From positions 62,001-126,000 of the forward strand of contig NZ_CANMLV010000009.1 in NCBI RefSeq assembly GCF_947498825.1: a DNA stretch of 64,000 nucleotides. Direction: 5' to 3'. Shown piece by piece: positions 37,104 to 46,348 of the stretch. The DNA comes from an uncultured Cedecea sp. (GTDB taxonomy: Bacteria; Pseudomonadota; Gammaproteobacteria; Enterobacterales; Enterobacteriaceae). The notes under the pieces are model-generated. The model saw only the letters and a list, made by a program, of their open reading frames with translations. It ran no database searches and was not told where the DNA came from. A program made the position numbers and the translations under genes. The first letter of the stretch is position 1, and each line of letters starts with the position of its first letter.

Positions 37104-37119
37104 TGTGATAAATTTCACA
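37104..37119. promoter_or_regulatory. Candidate CRP site near the divergent kinase gene
   Basis: TGTGATAAATTTCACA is a perfect match to the consensus TGTGA-N6-TCACA. It is centred about 111 bases upstream of the P-loop kinase ATG at 37223 and 283 bases from the PFK-family start. Confidence 0.7.
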
Positions 37120-37222
37120 TTAATCTGGGTTCTCACATTTGATGGCGATTGCTGCTAACCAAATGTTGAAGAAAATAAAGATAGCGTAAAACGTTTTTTA
37201 ACGAATCCGTTGGAGAAAAGTG

Positions 37223-37732
37223 ATGACCGAATGCTCTGATACGCCTTCTCAAGCCGTTCCGGGAACACTGCATATCTTGTGTGGAAAGATTGCCTCAGGC
37301 AAATCAACCCTTGCCGCACAACTGGCCGATCATGCGGGCAATATTATTTTAAGTGAGGATCGCTGGCTATCAGCCCTGTTCAGAGAGTCAATGAACAGCG
37401 TTGAGGACTATATTCATTACTCCGGACGACTAAAAGAGGCGATTACGCCACATATTATTGCCCTGCTTCAGGCGGGTGTCACTGTAGTACTCGACTTCCC
37501 GGCAAACACTCTGGCTAGTCGCGAATGGATAATGTCGATAATTAAAACCTCAGGTGCCCGGCATCAACTTCACTATCTGGCAGTCAGTGACGAGGTTTGT
37601 AAAGCTCGACTGCGCAAGCGTAATGCCGCGGGCGAACATGATTTCGCTGCAACAGAAGCACAATTCGATTTTATTACGGCCTATTTTGTCGAACCACAGC
37701 CTGAGGAAGGTTTTGTCGTAGTACGTCATTAA
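37223..37732 (+). CDS. P-loop kinase/AAA-type ATPase, unknown substrate
   Basis: A 169-residue protein with Walker A GKIASGKST at 21-29, an early SEDRWLSALF segment that follows the second strand and a DFPANT stretch (Asp near the tip of strand 3) as in AAA_33 and gluconate-kinase-like proteins. It is unlike the second P-loop protein of the PTS operon apart from the motif. GGAG lies 7 bases before the ATG at 37223. It is divergent from the PTS operon, so may share its CRP control. Confidence 0.78.
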   Translation: MTECSDTPSQAVPGTLHILCGKIASGKSTLAAQLADHAGNIILSEDRWLSALFRESMNSVEDYIHYSGRLKEAITPHIIALLQAGVTVVLDFPANTLASREWIMSIIKTSGARHQLHYLAVSDEVCKARLRKRNAAGEHDFAATEAQFDFITAYFVEPQPEEGFVVVRH

Positions 37733-37781
37733 AGATTGCCAGACGTCTGCCTGGTCCAGCAGAGAGATATCCCACCTGCCA

Positions 37782-37881
37782 TCTGGGTGAGGGGGGCCAC
37801 CTTTTCCGGTTTTGATAATGCCCGCGATACCGTGGATGCAGATAAGCCGGTTTTTTTCGCTATATCAATAATATTTGCCAT
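37782..37881 (-). pseudogene. Truncated LacI-family regulator (helix-turn-helix only)
   Basis: From the ATG at 37881 the minus strand encodes 33 residues that are a LacI DNA-binding headpiece: MANIIDIAKKTGLSASTVSR, then ALSKPEKVAPLTQ. Homology stops there; the reading frame runs on with unrelated residues to a stop at 37729. The hinge and sugar-binding domain are missing. An operator-like site lies 11 bases upstream of the start. It looks like the 5-prime end of a deleted regulator of the adjacent fsa region. Confidence 0.8.
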
Positions 37882-37892
37882 ATGATCCCCAG

Positions 37893-37907
37893 TGATAACG
37901 TTTGCAT
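37893..37907. promoter_or_regulatory. LacI-type operator 1
   Basis: TGATAACGTTTGCAT has the ACGTTTGC half-palindrome of GalR/LacI-family operators (core AACGTT). It sits directly upstream of the truncated LacI gene, consistent with former autoregulation. Confidence 0.6.
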
Positions 37908-38029
37908 TCTTATGTAGTAAATTAACAAACCAGGTCAATTAGAGAGTGTGAGAGTCCACTCTTTTGATTATTGTGTTATCACTGGCTTTAATGACTGAGT
38001 GATATATCAACGTTATCTCAAGTACTTGA

Positions 38030-38692
38030 CTAGAGTCCGTCTTGTCCGAAAGCGCTGCGCCAGTCTTGTTCAAACTTTTCTATCGCAGCGGTTACAGCGG
38101 GGGCTGCTAAAAACTGTTGTGCGACATCTAACGGTAAAGTAATGGCTTCACATCCGGCAAGCAGGCAATCCAGTGCCTGGCGAGGCGTTTTGAAACTGGC
38201 TGCCAGGATTTTACTATTGGGGGCATGTTGCTCCAGCAGGCTTTGCAGTTCTTCGACCATGCGGATCCCATCACCTCCCTGAGCATCCACCCGATTGACA
38301 TAAGGGGCAATGTATTCTGCTCCCGCCATTGCGGCTAAAAGCCCTTGAGCCGCACTGTATACCGCGGTGCCGAGAGTTGTGATCCCCATTTTTTTAAGCT
38401 GTTTAATGGCGACCAGTCCTTCGCTGGTGACAGGAATTTTCACTACGATCCCCGGAATATGCGTAACCAGACGCTGAGCTTCTTCCACCATTCCTTGTGC
38501 ATCTGGTTTCATAACCTGGGCAAACAGCTTTCCTTCCGGGCCGATAGCTTGTGCGAGTTTGGGTAAGACTTCCCATATTGATTGGCCGCCCGCTGCGATA
38601 ATACTGGGATTTGTAGTAACCCCACTGACAGGTAAAATTCTTACCAGGCGTTCAACCTCGGCGACATTTGCCGTATCCAGATACAACTCCAT
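38030..38692 (-). CDS. fsa: Fructose-6-phosphate aldolase Fsa
   Basis: A 220-residue transaldolase-family protein, the same length as E. coli FsaA/Fsa[33 protein letters not shown], the Schiff-base lysine Lys85 in IVVKIPVT, and [22 protein letters not shown] reversibly cleaves fructose 6-phosphate to dihydroxyacetone and glyceraldehyde 3-phosphate. AGGAG lies 7 bases before the second ATG (38692); the first (38698) is too close to it. Two LacI-type operators lie upstream at 38784 and 38849. Confidence 0.93.
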   Translation of the reverse strand: MELYLDTANVAEVERLVRILPVSGVTTNPSIIAAGGQSIWEVLPKLAQAIGPEGKLFAQVMKPDAQGMVEEAQRLVTHIPGIVVKIPVTSEGLVAIKQLKKMGITTLGTAVYSAAQGLLAAMAGAEYIAPYVNRVDAQGGDGIRMVEELQSLLEQHAPNSKILAASFKTPRQALDCLLAGCEAITLPLDVAQQFLAAPAVTAAIEKFEQDWRSAFGQDGL

Positions 38693-38783
38693 TCTCATTC
38701 TCCTGGGTTAAAGAGTCATTTTTACTATCAATAACATCGCCATATTTTAACTTCCGGAGCTGAAATAAGCGCTTTATCATCAG

Positions 38784-38798
38784 TGACAACGTTTGCAT
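38784..38798. promoter_or_regulatory. LacI-type operator 2 upstream of fsa
   Basis: TGACAACGTTTGCAT, the same site as at 37893 and 38849 with one base different from the first. It is 92 bases upstream of the fsa start. Confidence 0.65.
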
Positions 38799-38848
38799 TT
38801 AAAGTTAAAAAATAACTGACACTCCATGAGTAGCCAGTTATTTTTAAA

Positions 38849-38863
38849 TGACAACGTTTGCAT
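38849..38863. promoter_or_regulatory. LacI-type operator 3 upstream of fsa
   Basis: TGACAACGTTTGCAT, identical to operator 2 and in the same orientation, 65 bases further upstream (about six helical turns). Paired operators of this kind suit a tetrameric or looping repressor. Confidence 0.65.
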
Positions 38864-39066
38864 CTCGATTGAGGCTATCGTAGTTATAAATTTATGAAAA
38901 AACACCTACCTTGATTGCATTTTCAAGATTGTGATTAAAATTTTACTACGTGTGGATATAGAGCCTGTCCATTATTTAAAGTGAGCGCAAAATGGGGAGG
39001 AGAAGGGGGCCTGATTATCGGATGCGTCGTAAAACCCCGTCCTTATGAACTGACCCCATAAATGTG

Positions 39067-40245
39067 TCACTGAGTTTCTCTCATCGCTGGAAACCCATGT
39101 GTTTTTCCCATCCACACCACCACCAGGGTAACTATCAGCAGTACCAGAAGTGCTGGTGAAAAACCGCCAACACCGAGATTATTCATGACCAGGGCGCCTG
39201 CAACACCTCCGCCGGCTATTGCAATATTCCATACGGTAACCAACATGGACTGCGCGATATCGGCGCAATCGCCTGCGGCTCTGGCCAGTGCAGTCTGGAA
39301 TAAAGTTGCCGCACCGCCAAAAGCCAGACCCCAAATAGCAGACGCGGCATAAACAACGGTCGGTAGCTGACTGCTAAAGGGCAATAAGAAAGCGGCCAGG
39401 GAAAACAACAGAATACACACTAGCGTCAGCTTGCGCAGATGGTGGTCTATCAGTAAACCAACCAGCCAGATACTGGGAAATGAGGACAGACCAAACAACA
39501 GCAGTACCAAGTCAGTATTTTCCGCCATATCCACGCTTGCCAGAAAAGGGACGATATAGGTATAGAGAATATTGTGTGCCAGAACGAAAGTCAGCACCAC
39601 AAACAGGATTAGCCGTATTCCTGGCAGGGTAAAGACCTGCGCAATAGAGTAGGTCTTACTGGTACTGACCCCGGCAAAGTCAGGGAGTTTTAAGTGAACC
39701 CAGAGCATAAGCAGTATTGCCAGTATGCTCATAATGGCAAAGCAATAGCGCCAGTCCAGCAGTTGACTCAGAAAAGCCCCGGCGGGTACGCCGAGTGAGA
39801 GAGCCAGCGGCGCACCTATCATCGCGATAGCAATCGCCCGGCCTTTTTGCTGTTCGGGAACCATGCGTGCGGCATAGCCTGCAACCAACGCCCATAATAA
39901 CCCGGCAGAAATCCCTGCCAGAAAACGGGCTACCATGGTGAGGAAATAGCTGGTTGATATGGCGGTGACGCTGTTGGCAATAACAAAACCTGCCAGGGCG
40001 GTGAGCAGTAAAGGGCGGCGGCGGCTCTTCTGGGTAAGGGTCGTTAAGGGAATGGCTGCGACCAGAGAACCAATTGCATAGATGGTGATAGTCTGACCTA
40101 TCCAGGCTTCTGAGACGGCCAGACTTTGTGACATTTGTGACAGAAGCCCGGCAGGCAAAGCCTCTGTCAGAATGGTAATAAAGCCTGTCAAAGCAAGGGC
40201 TAACAAAGATAATACAGGCATAGGGGGCGATGCTGAAGATATCAT
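39067..40245 (-). CDS. MFS exporter, DHA1 sugar-efflux-like
   Basis: A 392-residue, 12-segment major facilitator protein of the AraJ/YdhP/SotB type: TEALPAGLLSQMSQSLAVSE at the N-terminus, the motif A-like TQKSRRRPLLLTALAGFV, and ARFLAGISAGLLWALVAGYA in TM4. Members export sugars, amino acid derivatives or drugs. It is divergent from the LysR regulator at 40361, which probably controls it. Confidence 0.87.
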   Translation of the reverse strand: MISSASPPMPVLSLLALALTGFITILTEALPAGLLSQMSQSLAVSEAWIGQTITIYAIGSLVAAIPLTTLTQKSRRRPLLLTALAGFVIANSVTAISTSYFLTMVARFLAGISAGLLWALVAGYAARMVPEQQKGRAIAIAMIGAPLALSLGVPAGAFLSQLLDWRYCFAIMSILAILLMLWVHLKLPDFAGVSTSKTYSIAQVFTLPGIRLILFVVLTFVLAHNILYTYIVPFLASVDMAENTDLVLLLFGLSSFPSIWLVGLLIDHHLRKLTLVCILLFSLAAFLLPFSSQLPTVVYAASAIWGLAFGGAATLFQTALARAAGDCADIAQSMLVTVWNIAIAGGGVAGALVMNNLGVGGFSPALLVLLIVTLVVVWMGKTHGFPAMRETQ

Positions 40246-40360
40246 GGCGTGACTCGGTCGTTATTAATCATGGCGCTATGATAGAAAGAGGTTATTCAGA
40301 GAAAAAGTAAGCTATAGTTCCGTTCATAACGGATAAATTTGTCCGTAATTGCGAGGCATA

Positions 40361-41260
40361 ATGGAAAGTCTGAATGGGTTTGTGGTCTTTGTGCAGGTTG
40401 CGGAGTTACGTAGTTTTGTCGCTGTGGGGCGTGCCTTAGGTATTTCAGCTTCAGCGGTTGGTAAAAGTATTGCCAGGCTGGAAGAAAAATTAGGCGTTCG
40501 TCTTTTTCACCGAAGCACTCGCAGCATTACGCTCACCGCTGAAGGAGCATTATTCCTGACGCGCAGCCGTCGTATTCTGGCGGAAATTGAAGCTGCACAG
40601 CAAGAACTATCCCTGGCGAGTGAATTGCCGCGTGGACGCTTGCGTGTCAGTTTGCCACTGGTCAGCTCTCTGGTGCTACGGGTATTAGGTGAGTTTATGA
40701 AAACGTATCCTGAAATAGAGCTGGATCTCGATTTTACCGATCGTATGGTCGATGTTATTGAGGAGGGATTTGATGCTGTGGTAAGGACGGGCGAACTTAC
40801 TGATTCTCGTCTGGCCGCGCGTAAACTGGGGAAATATCGCTCGCTATTAGTGGCTTCCCCTGCCTATTTGAGTCAACACGGCAAGCCTTCTGTCCCCCAT
40901 GACTTATTACAACATCGCTGTCTGCACTATCGTTTTGCTCACAGCGGAAAACTTGAACCCTGGTGTTTTAATTTACCTCCAGACGAAACAGAGCTTCAAC
41001 TGCCGGTATCGATGGTGTGTAATAACATTGAAACGCGGGTCTGCTTTGCGCTACAGGGACTTGGAGTGGCCAATTTACCCGATTTCTCTATTCGTGAATT
41101 ACTGGCGACAGGTCAATTACAGTCAGTGTTGGATGACTATGTAACCCGCGAGGGAACCTTTTATATACTATGGCCAGCCAGTAAGCATCCATCACCAAAA
41201 GTGCGGGTTTTGATCGATTTTCTGTGTGCGCGTATGTTTACGCCATCGTTCCAGAATTAA
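40361..41260 (+). CDS. LysR-family regulator, CrgA/DmlR branch
   Basis: A 299-residue LysR regulator. MESLNGFVVFVQVAELRSFV is typical of the branch; helix-turn-helix GISASAVGKSIARLEEKL, effector domain from about 90 including LDFTDRMVDVIEEGFDAVVR. The ATG at 40361 with GAGG before it is preferred to an in-frame TTG 12 bases earlier. It is divergent from the MFS exporter (about 115 bases between starts). Confidence 0.88.
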   Translation: MESLNGFVVFVQVAELRSFVAVGRALGISASAVGKSIARLEEKLGVRLFHRSTRSITLTAEGALFLTRSRRILAEIEAAQQELSLASELPRGRLRVSLPLVSSLVLRVLGEFMKTYPEIELDLDFTDRMVDVIEEGFDAVVRTGELTDSRLAARKLGKYRSLLVASPAYLSQHGKPSVPHDLLQHRCLHYRFAHSGKLEPWCFNLPPDETELQLPVSMVCNNIETRVCFALQGLGVANLPDFSIRELLATGQLQSVLDDYVTREGTFYILWPASKHPSPKVRVLIDFLCARMFTPSFQN

Positions 41261-41500
41261 TGCACAGAATGCTCTTGGTGGATGCAGAAAAGATATCGTT
41301 TCTGTATGCGGTATCTTTATAGTATTCCTAATGGCTCTTATAAATAAATTCCTATATTTCGGTGTGGGTGTTTTTTATTTATGAACATGCGTTAGCATGA
41401 TTGATTTATTCTGATTTAAAATCCTGTAATGTTTTTTTATATACCAGAGTATTGAAACATCATATATTATCAGGGATTATTGATTAATAAGGATTTTAAT

Positions 41501-42448
41501 GTGGATTTTAACCTGATTTTTAATAATAACAGAAGCTGCCGTGTCAACGAAGAACGCCTTTCCGGAATGATAAATGGTGATAAAAAAATAGCTCTTCATC
41601 TCAATATATGGGAGAGAATAAAAGATTTTTTTAGAGATGATAAAAAATCGAATGCTTATAAAGAATTGTATGAAATTCTGCACCATACTGATGATGGTAC
41701 CAAGCTTGATGCATTCAATAAACTAATAAGTTTCGCGACACCAGAATGTGAAAAATATTTTCATAAAGAAATCTCTGGAAAAGAGGTATTGTTTTATATT
41801 GCTGATAAAAAAGTGGGTCAGAGTAGCCTGTGCAAGCTGATGAATATCCATGAGCAAACACCTCTATACGATATGTCTGCATCTGAACAACATCTTTTTT
41901 TAAAAATGCTTGATACGTTACGAAGAAATGACGGTCTGTATCGTGACAGCTATGCCAGTGACATCAGACTGGAAATGTATGAAGAGCATTATCCTGAACT
42001 ATTAGAGTTATACCGTCCGCAGACAATGGTCGAAGACTCTGGCACCGAACTGAAAAACGTAGATTTTCTCAGTTACAGTGAAGAGAAATCACTCAATTAT
42101 TTAAAACATAAAGCGGCTATGAAGTTAACCCATCAATTTTCTTCTATGGGTTATCAGAAAATAGAATCAAGAGTTGTATTTACTATGGTTCATCCATCGA
42201 TTGATTATTTAATAAAAGCATATTCAAAATCTTATTATAATGGAGAGTCAAGTACTGAACTTAATTCTGATAAAATGAAAGTTCTAAACGAAATTTATAA
42301 TACATATACTTATAGCTATGGCGGAGGTATTAAATTGGAAGTGGATAACGTACTGGAAAAAATCTATAACGCGTATGATGGAACACTAAACATTTCCTGT
42401 GCTGGTAAAAATTATAATAAATTGGCATATCCTCATCGCACCTTATAA
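41501..42448 (+). CDS. SopD-family type III secretion effector homologue
   Basis: From the GTG at 41501 (AAGG 8 bases upstream) the product is 315 residues, against about 317 for Salmonella SopD. Position by position it shares N-E-x-R-L at 16-20, the WxKIxxFF-like block WERIKDFFRDDKK at 37-49, SASEQHLFLKMLDTL, and GYQKIESRVVFTMVHPSIDY near 216-235 followed by LEKIYNAYDGTLNI near the end. SopD is a secreted host-directed effector reported to act on Rab8; SopD2 acts on Rab7/Rab32. The gene is AT-rich (about one third GC) compared with its neighbours and has no chaperone or secretion gene beside it. An in-frame TTG at 41480 would add 7 residues. Confidence 0.85.
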   Translation: MDFNLIFNNNRSCRVNEERLSGMINGDKKIALHLNIWERIKDFFRDDKKSNAYKELYEILHHTDDGTKLDAFNKLISFATPECEKYFHKEISGKEVLFYIADKKVGQSSLCKLMNIHEQTPLYDMSASEQHLFLKMLDTLRRNDGLYRDSYASDIRLEMYEEHYPELLELYRPQTMVEDSGTELKNVDFLSYSEEKSLNYLKHKAAMKLTHQFSSMGYQKIESRVVFTMVHPSIDYLIKAYSKSYYNGESSTELNSDKMKVLNEIYNTYTYSYGGGIKLEVDNVLEKIYNAYDGTLNISCAGKNYNKLAYPHRTL

Positions 42449-42520
42449 ATGCAATGAAAAATATTGAGCTTAACATTCGAACCTAATATGCTCGGTGCGC
42501 TACAATACATCTTTGATATC

Positions 42521-42648
42521 TATACCCGTCATACTTCAAGTTGCTTGGGCTTTGCCTGCGTCCAGCCCGCCGAATCACATAGTTTATCTATGCTCATCGA
42601 CGGGCTGAACTGGGAGCCTACAAGCAACTCGAATTATTTTGGGCATAT
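42521..42648 (+). repeat. Dispersed intergenic repeat family A, copy 3
   Basis: A well-preserved forward copy: TATACCCGTCATACTTCAAG, CTGCGTCCAGCCCGCCGAAT, CACATAGTTTATCTATGCTC, ATCGACGGGCTGAACTGGGA and AACTCGAATTATTTTGGGCA. It lies between the effector-like gene and gss, and ends about 90 bases from the gss stop. Confidence 0.9.
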
Positions 42649-42738
42649 GCTTAGTATTGCATGGGTATGGCTTGAATGGATCCTACCAAAGAATACAGAG
42701 TGTCTTTTTTCATTGGTAGGATATGTAAACAGTATCAA

Positions 42739-44622
42739 TTATTTATTATATAAATCGTCTTCATCTTCAATAATCCGCAATGGATCAATATCACTCTCTT
42801 TTTTGATAACTAACCCTTTTTCTGAACGCACACAGACGCCACCATAATGACCGCCAACGGTGAAGGCGCACAGTTGAATGTAGCGTTCGCCTACTTTAGG
42901 CAAACACCAAAGCTGTTGATAAATATTTTTCTGTGTATCAAATTTACCCGAGGTTTCATCCAACACCTTATCATCATGATTAATCAGGCCGATATTATTG
43001 CCGCAGCGCCCCGCGATGGGTTTAACGGCATAACCTGTTTGCTCCAGTTCTTCATTCAGGGCAAAATCGGCATCCAGTAAATAGCGGTGGTGTGGGAACA
43101 AAGACCATAGTACGGGCAGGATGGCCTTATTACTTGGGATAACTGTCCAGAGCGGTTCAAAAACCATCACTTCCGGGCGGAGCAGCACATCTATCAGACG
43201 TATGCGATCTTCAGGGTGCCCGGTACGGATAGGAACACCCGCATGTTCAGCTTCACTTTCTTCTCGTAACTGATCAAATGCAGTTTCCCAGGCCCAAGTT
43301 TTCCAGACACAATTGACCGGGCGCCTGTCACCATCGACTAACTGCCCAGTTGTGTCCCAGTGTAGCTCTTCCAGACCATGAATAATTTTGCTTTCGAAAC
43401 CGGCTTTAGTCAGTGCCCGTTGCATAAATTGTGCGTGGTAGCTCTCTTCGGCATCATTATCCTGAAGTATATGTACAAAAGAGCTGGCATCGCTATGCTT
43501 CCAGGTACTGGCCAAGAGCTCTAATAAATATTTACCGGGGTCTTTACCAGGAATATGACCGGCCTGTTTTGCCCATTTACCTAATATTAGCCCTGTTTCA
43601 GCATGGCATGAGGCAGAATCTGCGTTATATTCATAAACTTTCAGGCCGCGCTCATCCATACAGAAATCAATACGCCCGGTAATCATATGATGGCGGCGGC
43701 GCTGCCATGACAAGCGTAGTCTTGGCCACAATGCTTCTGGAATATCAAACAGAGCCAGTAAATTATCATCTTTCATCACCTTGTCAGTTGCGTGTAGATA
43801 CATCAGATGCATTTCATTGGTCGCATGGATCAGCTCTTGTTCGGCACTGCGCGAAATCGTCAGGTAGCGGTAAGGATTTTCATTAATCGTGCAGCCATCA
43901 TTCGCTGTGATATATGTCTGCTCCAGCGTATCCTGAGGATTGAGCCAGGTCTCGTCAAATTGACCCTGACGAGGGATCGATATTTCATGGATAGCGAGAT
44001 AGTGCGCAGGTACTTCTGGTTGAGGCAGGCTATAGCGGGTATCGTTAGTCTGGATCATCCAGCCCAGGAGTTCAGTATCCTGTAACGTATCCTGAATAAA
44101 GTATTTTCCATCCAGCTGTTGTAATGGCAACTCCCGCGTCCATTGCTGCCCTTTCGGGAGAGGATGATGGATGACATTTTGTTCGGCAATACGCACTTTG
44201 TCACTCAGTACTTGGGTGATAATAGCGACGTGCCCGGTTTCAATAAATTCACCGCCTTCCTGCCAGATAAGCAGCGCACCTTTTTGAGGAGGACGTTTAC
44301 TGCCATTGGCAAATGCCTGGAGGGGTAACAGGTTATCATTCACGACTTGGCGCAAATAGCGCAGGGAAAATATTTCATAAGCCATTCTGACATCTGTCAG
44401 AATCGTACCGTAATTGAGATAGAGAAAGCGGCGTGCGAACTCAACACATTGCCACTTATAACCCATATATTCTTTGTCCAGATAGTGGCGAAATGAAGAG
44501 TCATCCAGCCGGTCTGCATTTTTCAGAGAGTCATAATCAGAAGAGTAAATGGCTACACCGCCTGGAGCATAACCTAACAATGTACCGAAGGGAGCATGCT
44601 GTACTGTACTTTTCTCACTCAT
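42739..44622 (-). CDS. gss: Bifunctional glutathionylspermidine synthetase/amidase
   Basis: A 627-residue fusion, close to E. coli Gss (619). The N-terminal CHAP amidase has its nucleophile Cys59 in KWQCVEFARRF and His131 in TGHVAII. The C-terminal ATP-grasp synthetase has LRLSWQRRRHHMITGRIDFC, MDERGLKVYEYNADSASCHA and GHPEDRIRLIDVLLRPEV. It joins glutathione to spermidine and also hydrolyses the conjugate; glutathionylspermidine protects thiols under stress. The start at 44622 matches the E. coli N-terminus; an upstream in-frame ATG is less likely. Single gene. Confidence 0.95.
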   Translation of the reverse strand: MSEKSTVQHAPFGTLLGYAPGGVAIYSSDYDSLKNADRLDDSSFRHYLDKEYMGYKWQCVEFARRFLYLNYGTILTDVRMAYEIFSLRYLRQVVNDNLLPLQAFANGSKRPPQKGALLIWQEGGEFIETGHVAIITQVLSDKVRIAEQNVIHHPLPKGQQWTRELPLQQLDGKYFIQDTLQDTELLGWMIQTNDTRYSLPQPEVPAHYLAIHEISIPRQGQFDETWLNPQDTLEQTYITANDGCTINENPYRYLTISRSAEQELIHATNEMHLMYLHATDKVMKDDNLLALFDIPEALWPRLRLSWQRRRHHMITGRIDFCMDERGLKVYEYNADSASCHAETGLILGKWAKQAGHIPGKDPGKYLLELLASTWKHSDASSFVHILQDNDAEESYHAQFMQRALTKAGFESKIIHGLEELHWDTTGQLVDGDRRPVNCVWKTWAWETAFDQLREESEAEHAGVPIRTGHPEDRIRLIDVLLRPEVMVFEPLWTVIPSNKAILPVLWSLFPHHRYLLDADFALNEELEQTGYAVKPIAGRCGNNIGLINHDDKVLDETSGKFDTQKNIYQQLWCLPKVGERYIQLCAFTVGGHYGGVCVRSEKGLVIKKESDIDPLRIIEDEDDLYNK

Positions 44623-45042
44623 AGAAGGAGCCTTACACAAAGATGGCTGTCACGGTAACCGTGGAGATAAAAATCAATCTTAAAACCACTCACCTTTTCC
44701 TGTTGGTTGTTGGCTGACAAGAGAAGGCCAATGGAAGGATGGCCGAGTGTTTGTATTGAGCACCTGACCTTTAAGAGAATAGCATGTTAGCCTGAATCGC
44801 TATTTGACCGGGTCGATATCTGGTATCTTATTAAAATAACATATTGATATTACGAAATTATTTTTTTGTTAAACGAGATGCTACCACCTGATGTACTTTG
44901 CTCGGCCTGCGTGTTTTGTATGGCTGGCAACAATACTTCAGTGGATATTATTCTCATTACATAGTCTCATTTGTCCTACACTAAAGGACGAATTCGATAC
45001 TGATAACTTGTTCTTTCAATCAGAGGTATGCAAGATAACATT
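44623..45042. promoter_or_regulatory. gss-cbpA divergent region with a candidate RpoS-type promoter
   Basis: The CTACACT hexamer region at 44976-44982 fits the stationary-phase sigma -10 (CTAYACT) with no clear -35 (TCATTA at the right distance). E. coli cbpA is RpoS-dependent. No other elements identified. Confidence 0.4.
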
Positions 45043-45960
45043 ATGGAATTAAAGGATTATTACGCCATTCTGGGTGTGGAACGAACAGATAGTCTGAAGA
45101 CAATCAAGACAGCTTACCGTCGTCTGGCACGTAAATATCATCCTGATGTCAGTAAAGAAGTAGACGCAGAACAACATTTCAAAGAAGTTGCTGAAGCCTG
45201 GGAAGTACTCAGTGATGAGCAACGCCGTGCTGAGTATGATGAGCAATGGAAATATCGCAACGATCCGCGCTTTAGCCAGCATAGTCGTCAGGGGCAGCAA
45301 AACCAGCGCTATTATAGCCAGGATGATTTCGGCGATATTTTTTCCTCGATGTTTGACCGCAGAGGTGGACAGCAGCAACGTACGCGTGGGCATGATTTTG
45401 AAATCGAAGTGGCTGTTTTCCTTGAAGATACGCTCGAAGCTCATAAACGTCCGATCAGTTTTAAATTGCCTGTCTATGATATGTTTGGGCGAGTGGTACA
45501 GGAAACGCCAAAAACGTTGAATGTGACTATCCCGGCAGGGGTCGTTGACGGGCAAAAAATACGTCTTAAAGGGCAGGGGACAGCGGGTACGAATGGAGGA
45601 CCTAACGGTGATTTATGGATGATTATCCGTATCGCTCCACATCCGCTGTTCAATATAATCGGCCATGATCTGGAAATTGTGCTGCCACTGGCGCCCTGGG
45701 AAGCTGCTCTGGGGGAAAAAATTACCATCCCAACGCTGAAAGACAGTATTCGGTTAACAATACCTGCCGGTAGTCAAGCCGGGCAACGTTTACGTATTCC
45801 GGGGAAGGGATTGGTGAACAAGCAGCAAACGGGTGATTTATATGTAGTGATTAAAATAGTTATGCCGCCTAAGCCAGACGATAAAACAGCGGAATATTGG
45901 AAAAAACTGGCTGAAGCGCAATCATCCTATGATCCGCGTGAAAAATGGGGGAAAGCATAA
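45043..45960 (+). CDS. cbpA: Curved-DNA-binding co-chaperone CbpA
   Basis: A 305-residue DnaJ-like protein matching E. coli CbpA (306). J-domain with HPD at 33-35 ([20 protein letters not shown]), a short G/F-type linker with many Q residues, and two C-terminal substrate-binding domains ([40 protein letters not shown]). It lacks the DnaJ zinc fingers. It serves DnaK and also binds curved DNA in stationary phase. I start at 45043, which gives [11 protein letters not shown] as in E. coli; an ATG at 45028 has SD spacing that is too tight. The stop overlaps cbpM. Confidence 0.95.
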   Translation: MELKDYYAILGVERTDSLKTIKTAYRRLARKYHPDVSKEVDAEQHFKEVAEAWEVLSDEQRRAEYDEQWKYRNDPRFSQHSRQGQQNQRYYSQDDFGDIFSSMFDRRGGQQQRTRGHDFEIEVAVFLEDTLEAHKRPISFKLPVYDMFGRVVQETPKTLNVTIPAGVVDGQKIRLKGQGTAGTNGGPNGDLWMIIRIAPHPLFNIIGHDLEIVLPLAPWEAALGEKITIPTLKDSIRLTIPAGSQAGQRLRIPGKGLVNKQQTGDLYVVIKIVMPPKPDDKTAEYWKKLAEAQSSYDPREKWGKA

Positions 45961-46274
45961 TGGCAGAGATGACAGTAATAACCCATACAATCAGTGAGCT
46001 TTGTTCTTATACCGGAGTATCGGAAGAGGATCTGTTGGAGATCGTCGGACTGGGCGTTATTGAACCGCAACTGACACAAAACGAACATTGGATCTTTGCT
46101 GAAAATGATGTGGTTATTGTCCATCAGGCCGCTCGTCTGTGCCGTGAGCTGGCACTGGATTGGTCAGGTATTGCTATCGTGCTGAGTTTGCTTGAAAGCA
46201 ACCGTTCTTTACATAATGAAAATATTCAACTAGAGCAGCGACTGGCAAAATTTATTTCAAGCGATCTGAGCTAA
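45960..46274 (+). CDS. cbpM: CbpM, modulator of CbpA
   Basis: A 104-residue protein like E. coli CbpM: GVSEEDLLEIVGLGVIEPQL, then RLCRELALDWSGIAIVLSLL and a C-terminal coiled-coil. It binds the CbpA J-domain and blocks its co-chaperone and DNA-binding activity. ATG overlaps the cbpA stop by one base (TAATG). Confidence 0.94.
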   Translation: MAEMTVITHTISELCSYTGVSEEDLLEIVGLGVIEPQLTQNEHWIFAENDVVIVHQAARLCRELALDWSGIAIVLSLLESNRSLHNENIQLEQRLAKFISSDLS

Positions 46275-46348
46275 ACCTTTTTCTGTACCGATGTGATGGC
46301 AGTCTACTGGTATGAAGACTGCTTTGTTTCGCCTGTCTCTTGTTCAGG

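Larger units (their letters stand above)
36829..37222. other. Divergent promoter region of the PTS operon and the P-loop kinase gene
   Basis: About 394 AT-rich bases hold two CRP-like sites (annotated separately). No gene is seen. No copy of the TGAYAACGTTTGCAT operator found near fsa is present here, so this operon is probably controlled by CRP and perhaps another factor. Confidence 0.6.
38693..39066. other. fsa upstream region with operators and a possible IS end
   Basis: This region carries the two operators annotated separately. Towards the right end, AGGAGAAGGGGG and ATGAACTGACCCCA (39045-39058) resemble terminal sequences of IS3-type elements, but no transposase or partner end is visible. 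Otherwise AT-rich, no gene. Confidence 0.45.

Noticed and set aside
37729..37938. 70-codon ORF containing the LacI headpiece as a possible complete small regulator
   Set aside because: Homology to LacI ends at residue 33 and the remainder reads as random sequence; treated as a remnant.
39045..39058. IS3-type terminal-like ATGAACTGACCCCA
   Set aside because: No transposase, no second end and no target duplication; too short to call a mobile element.
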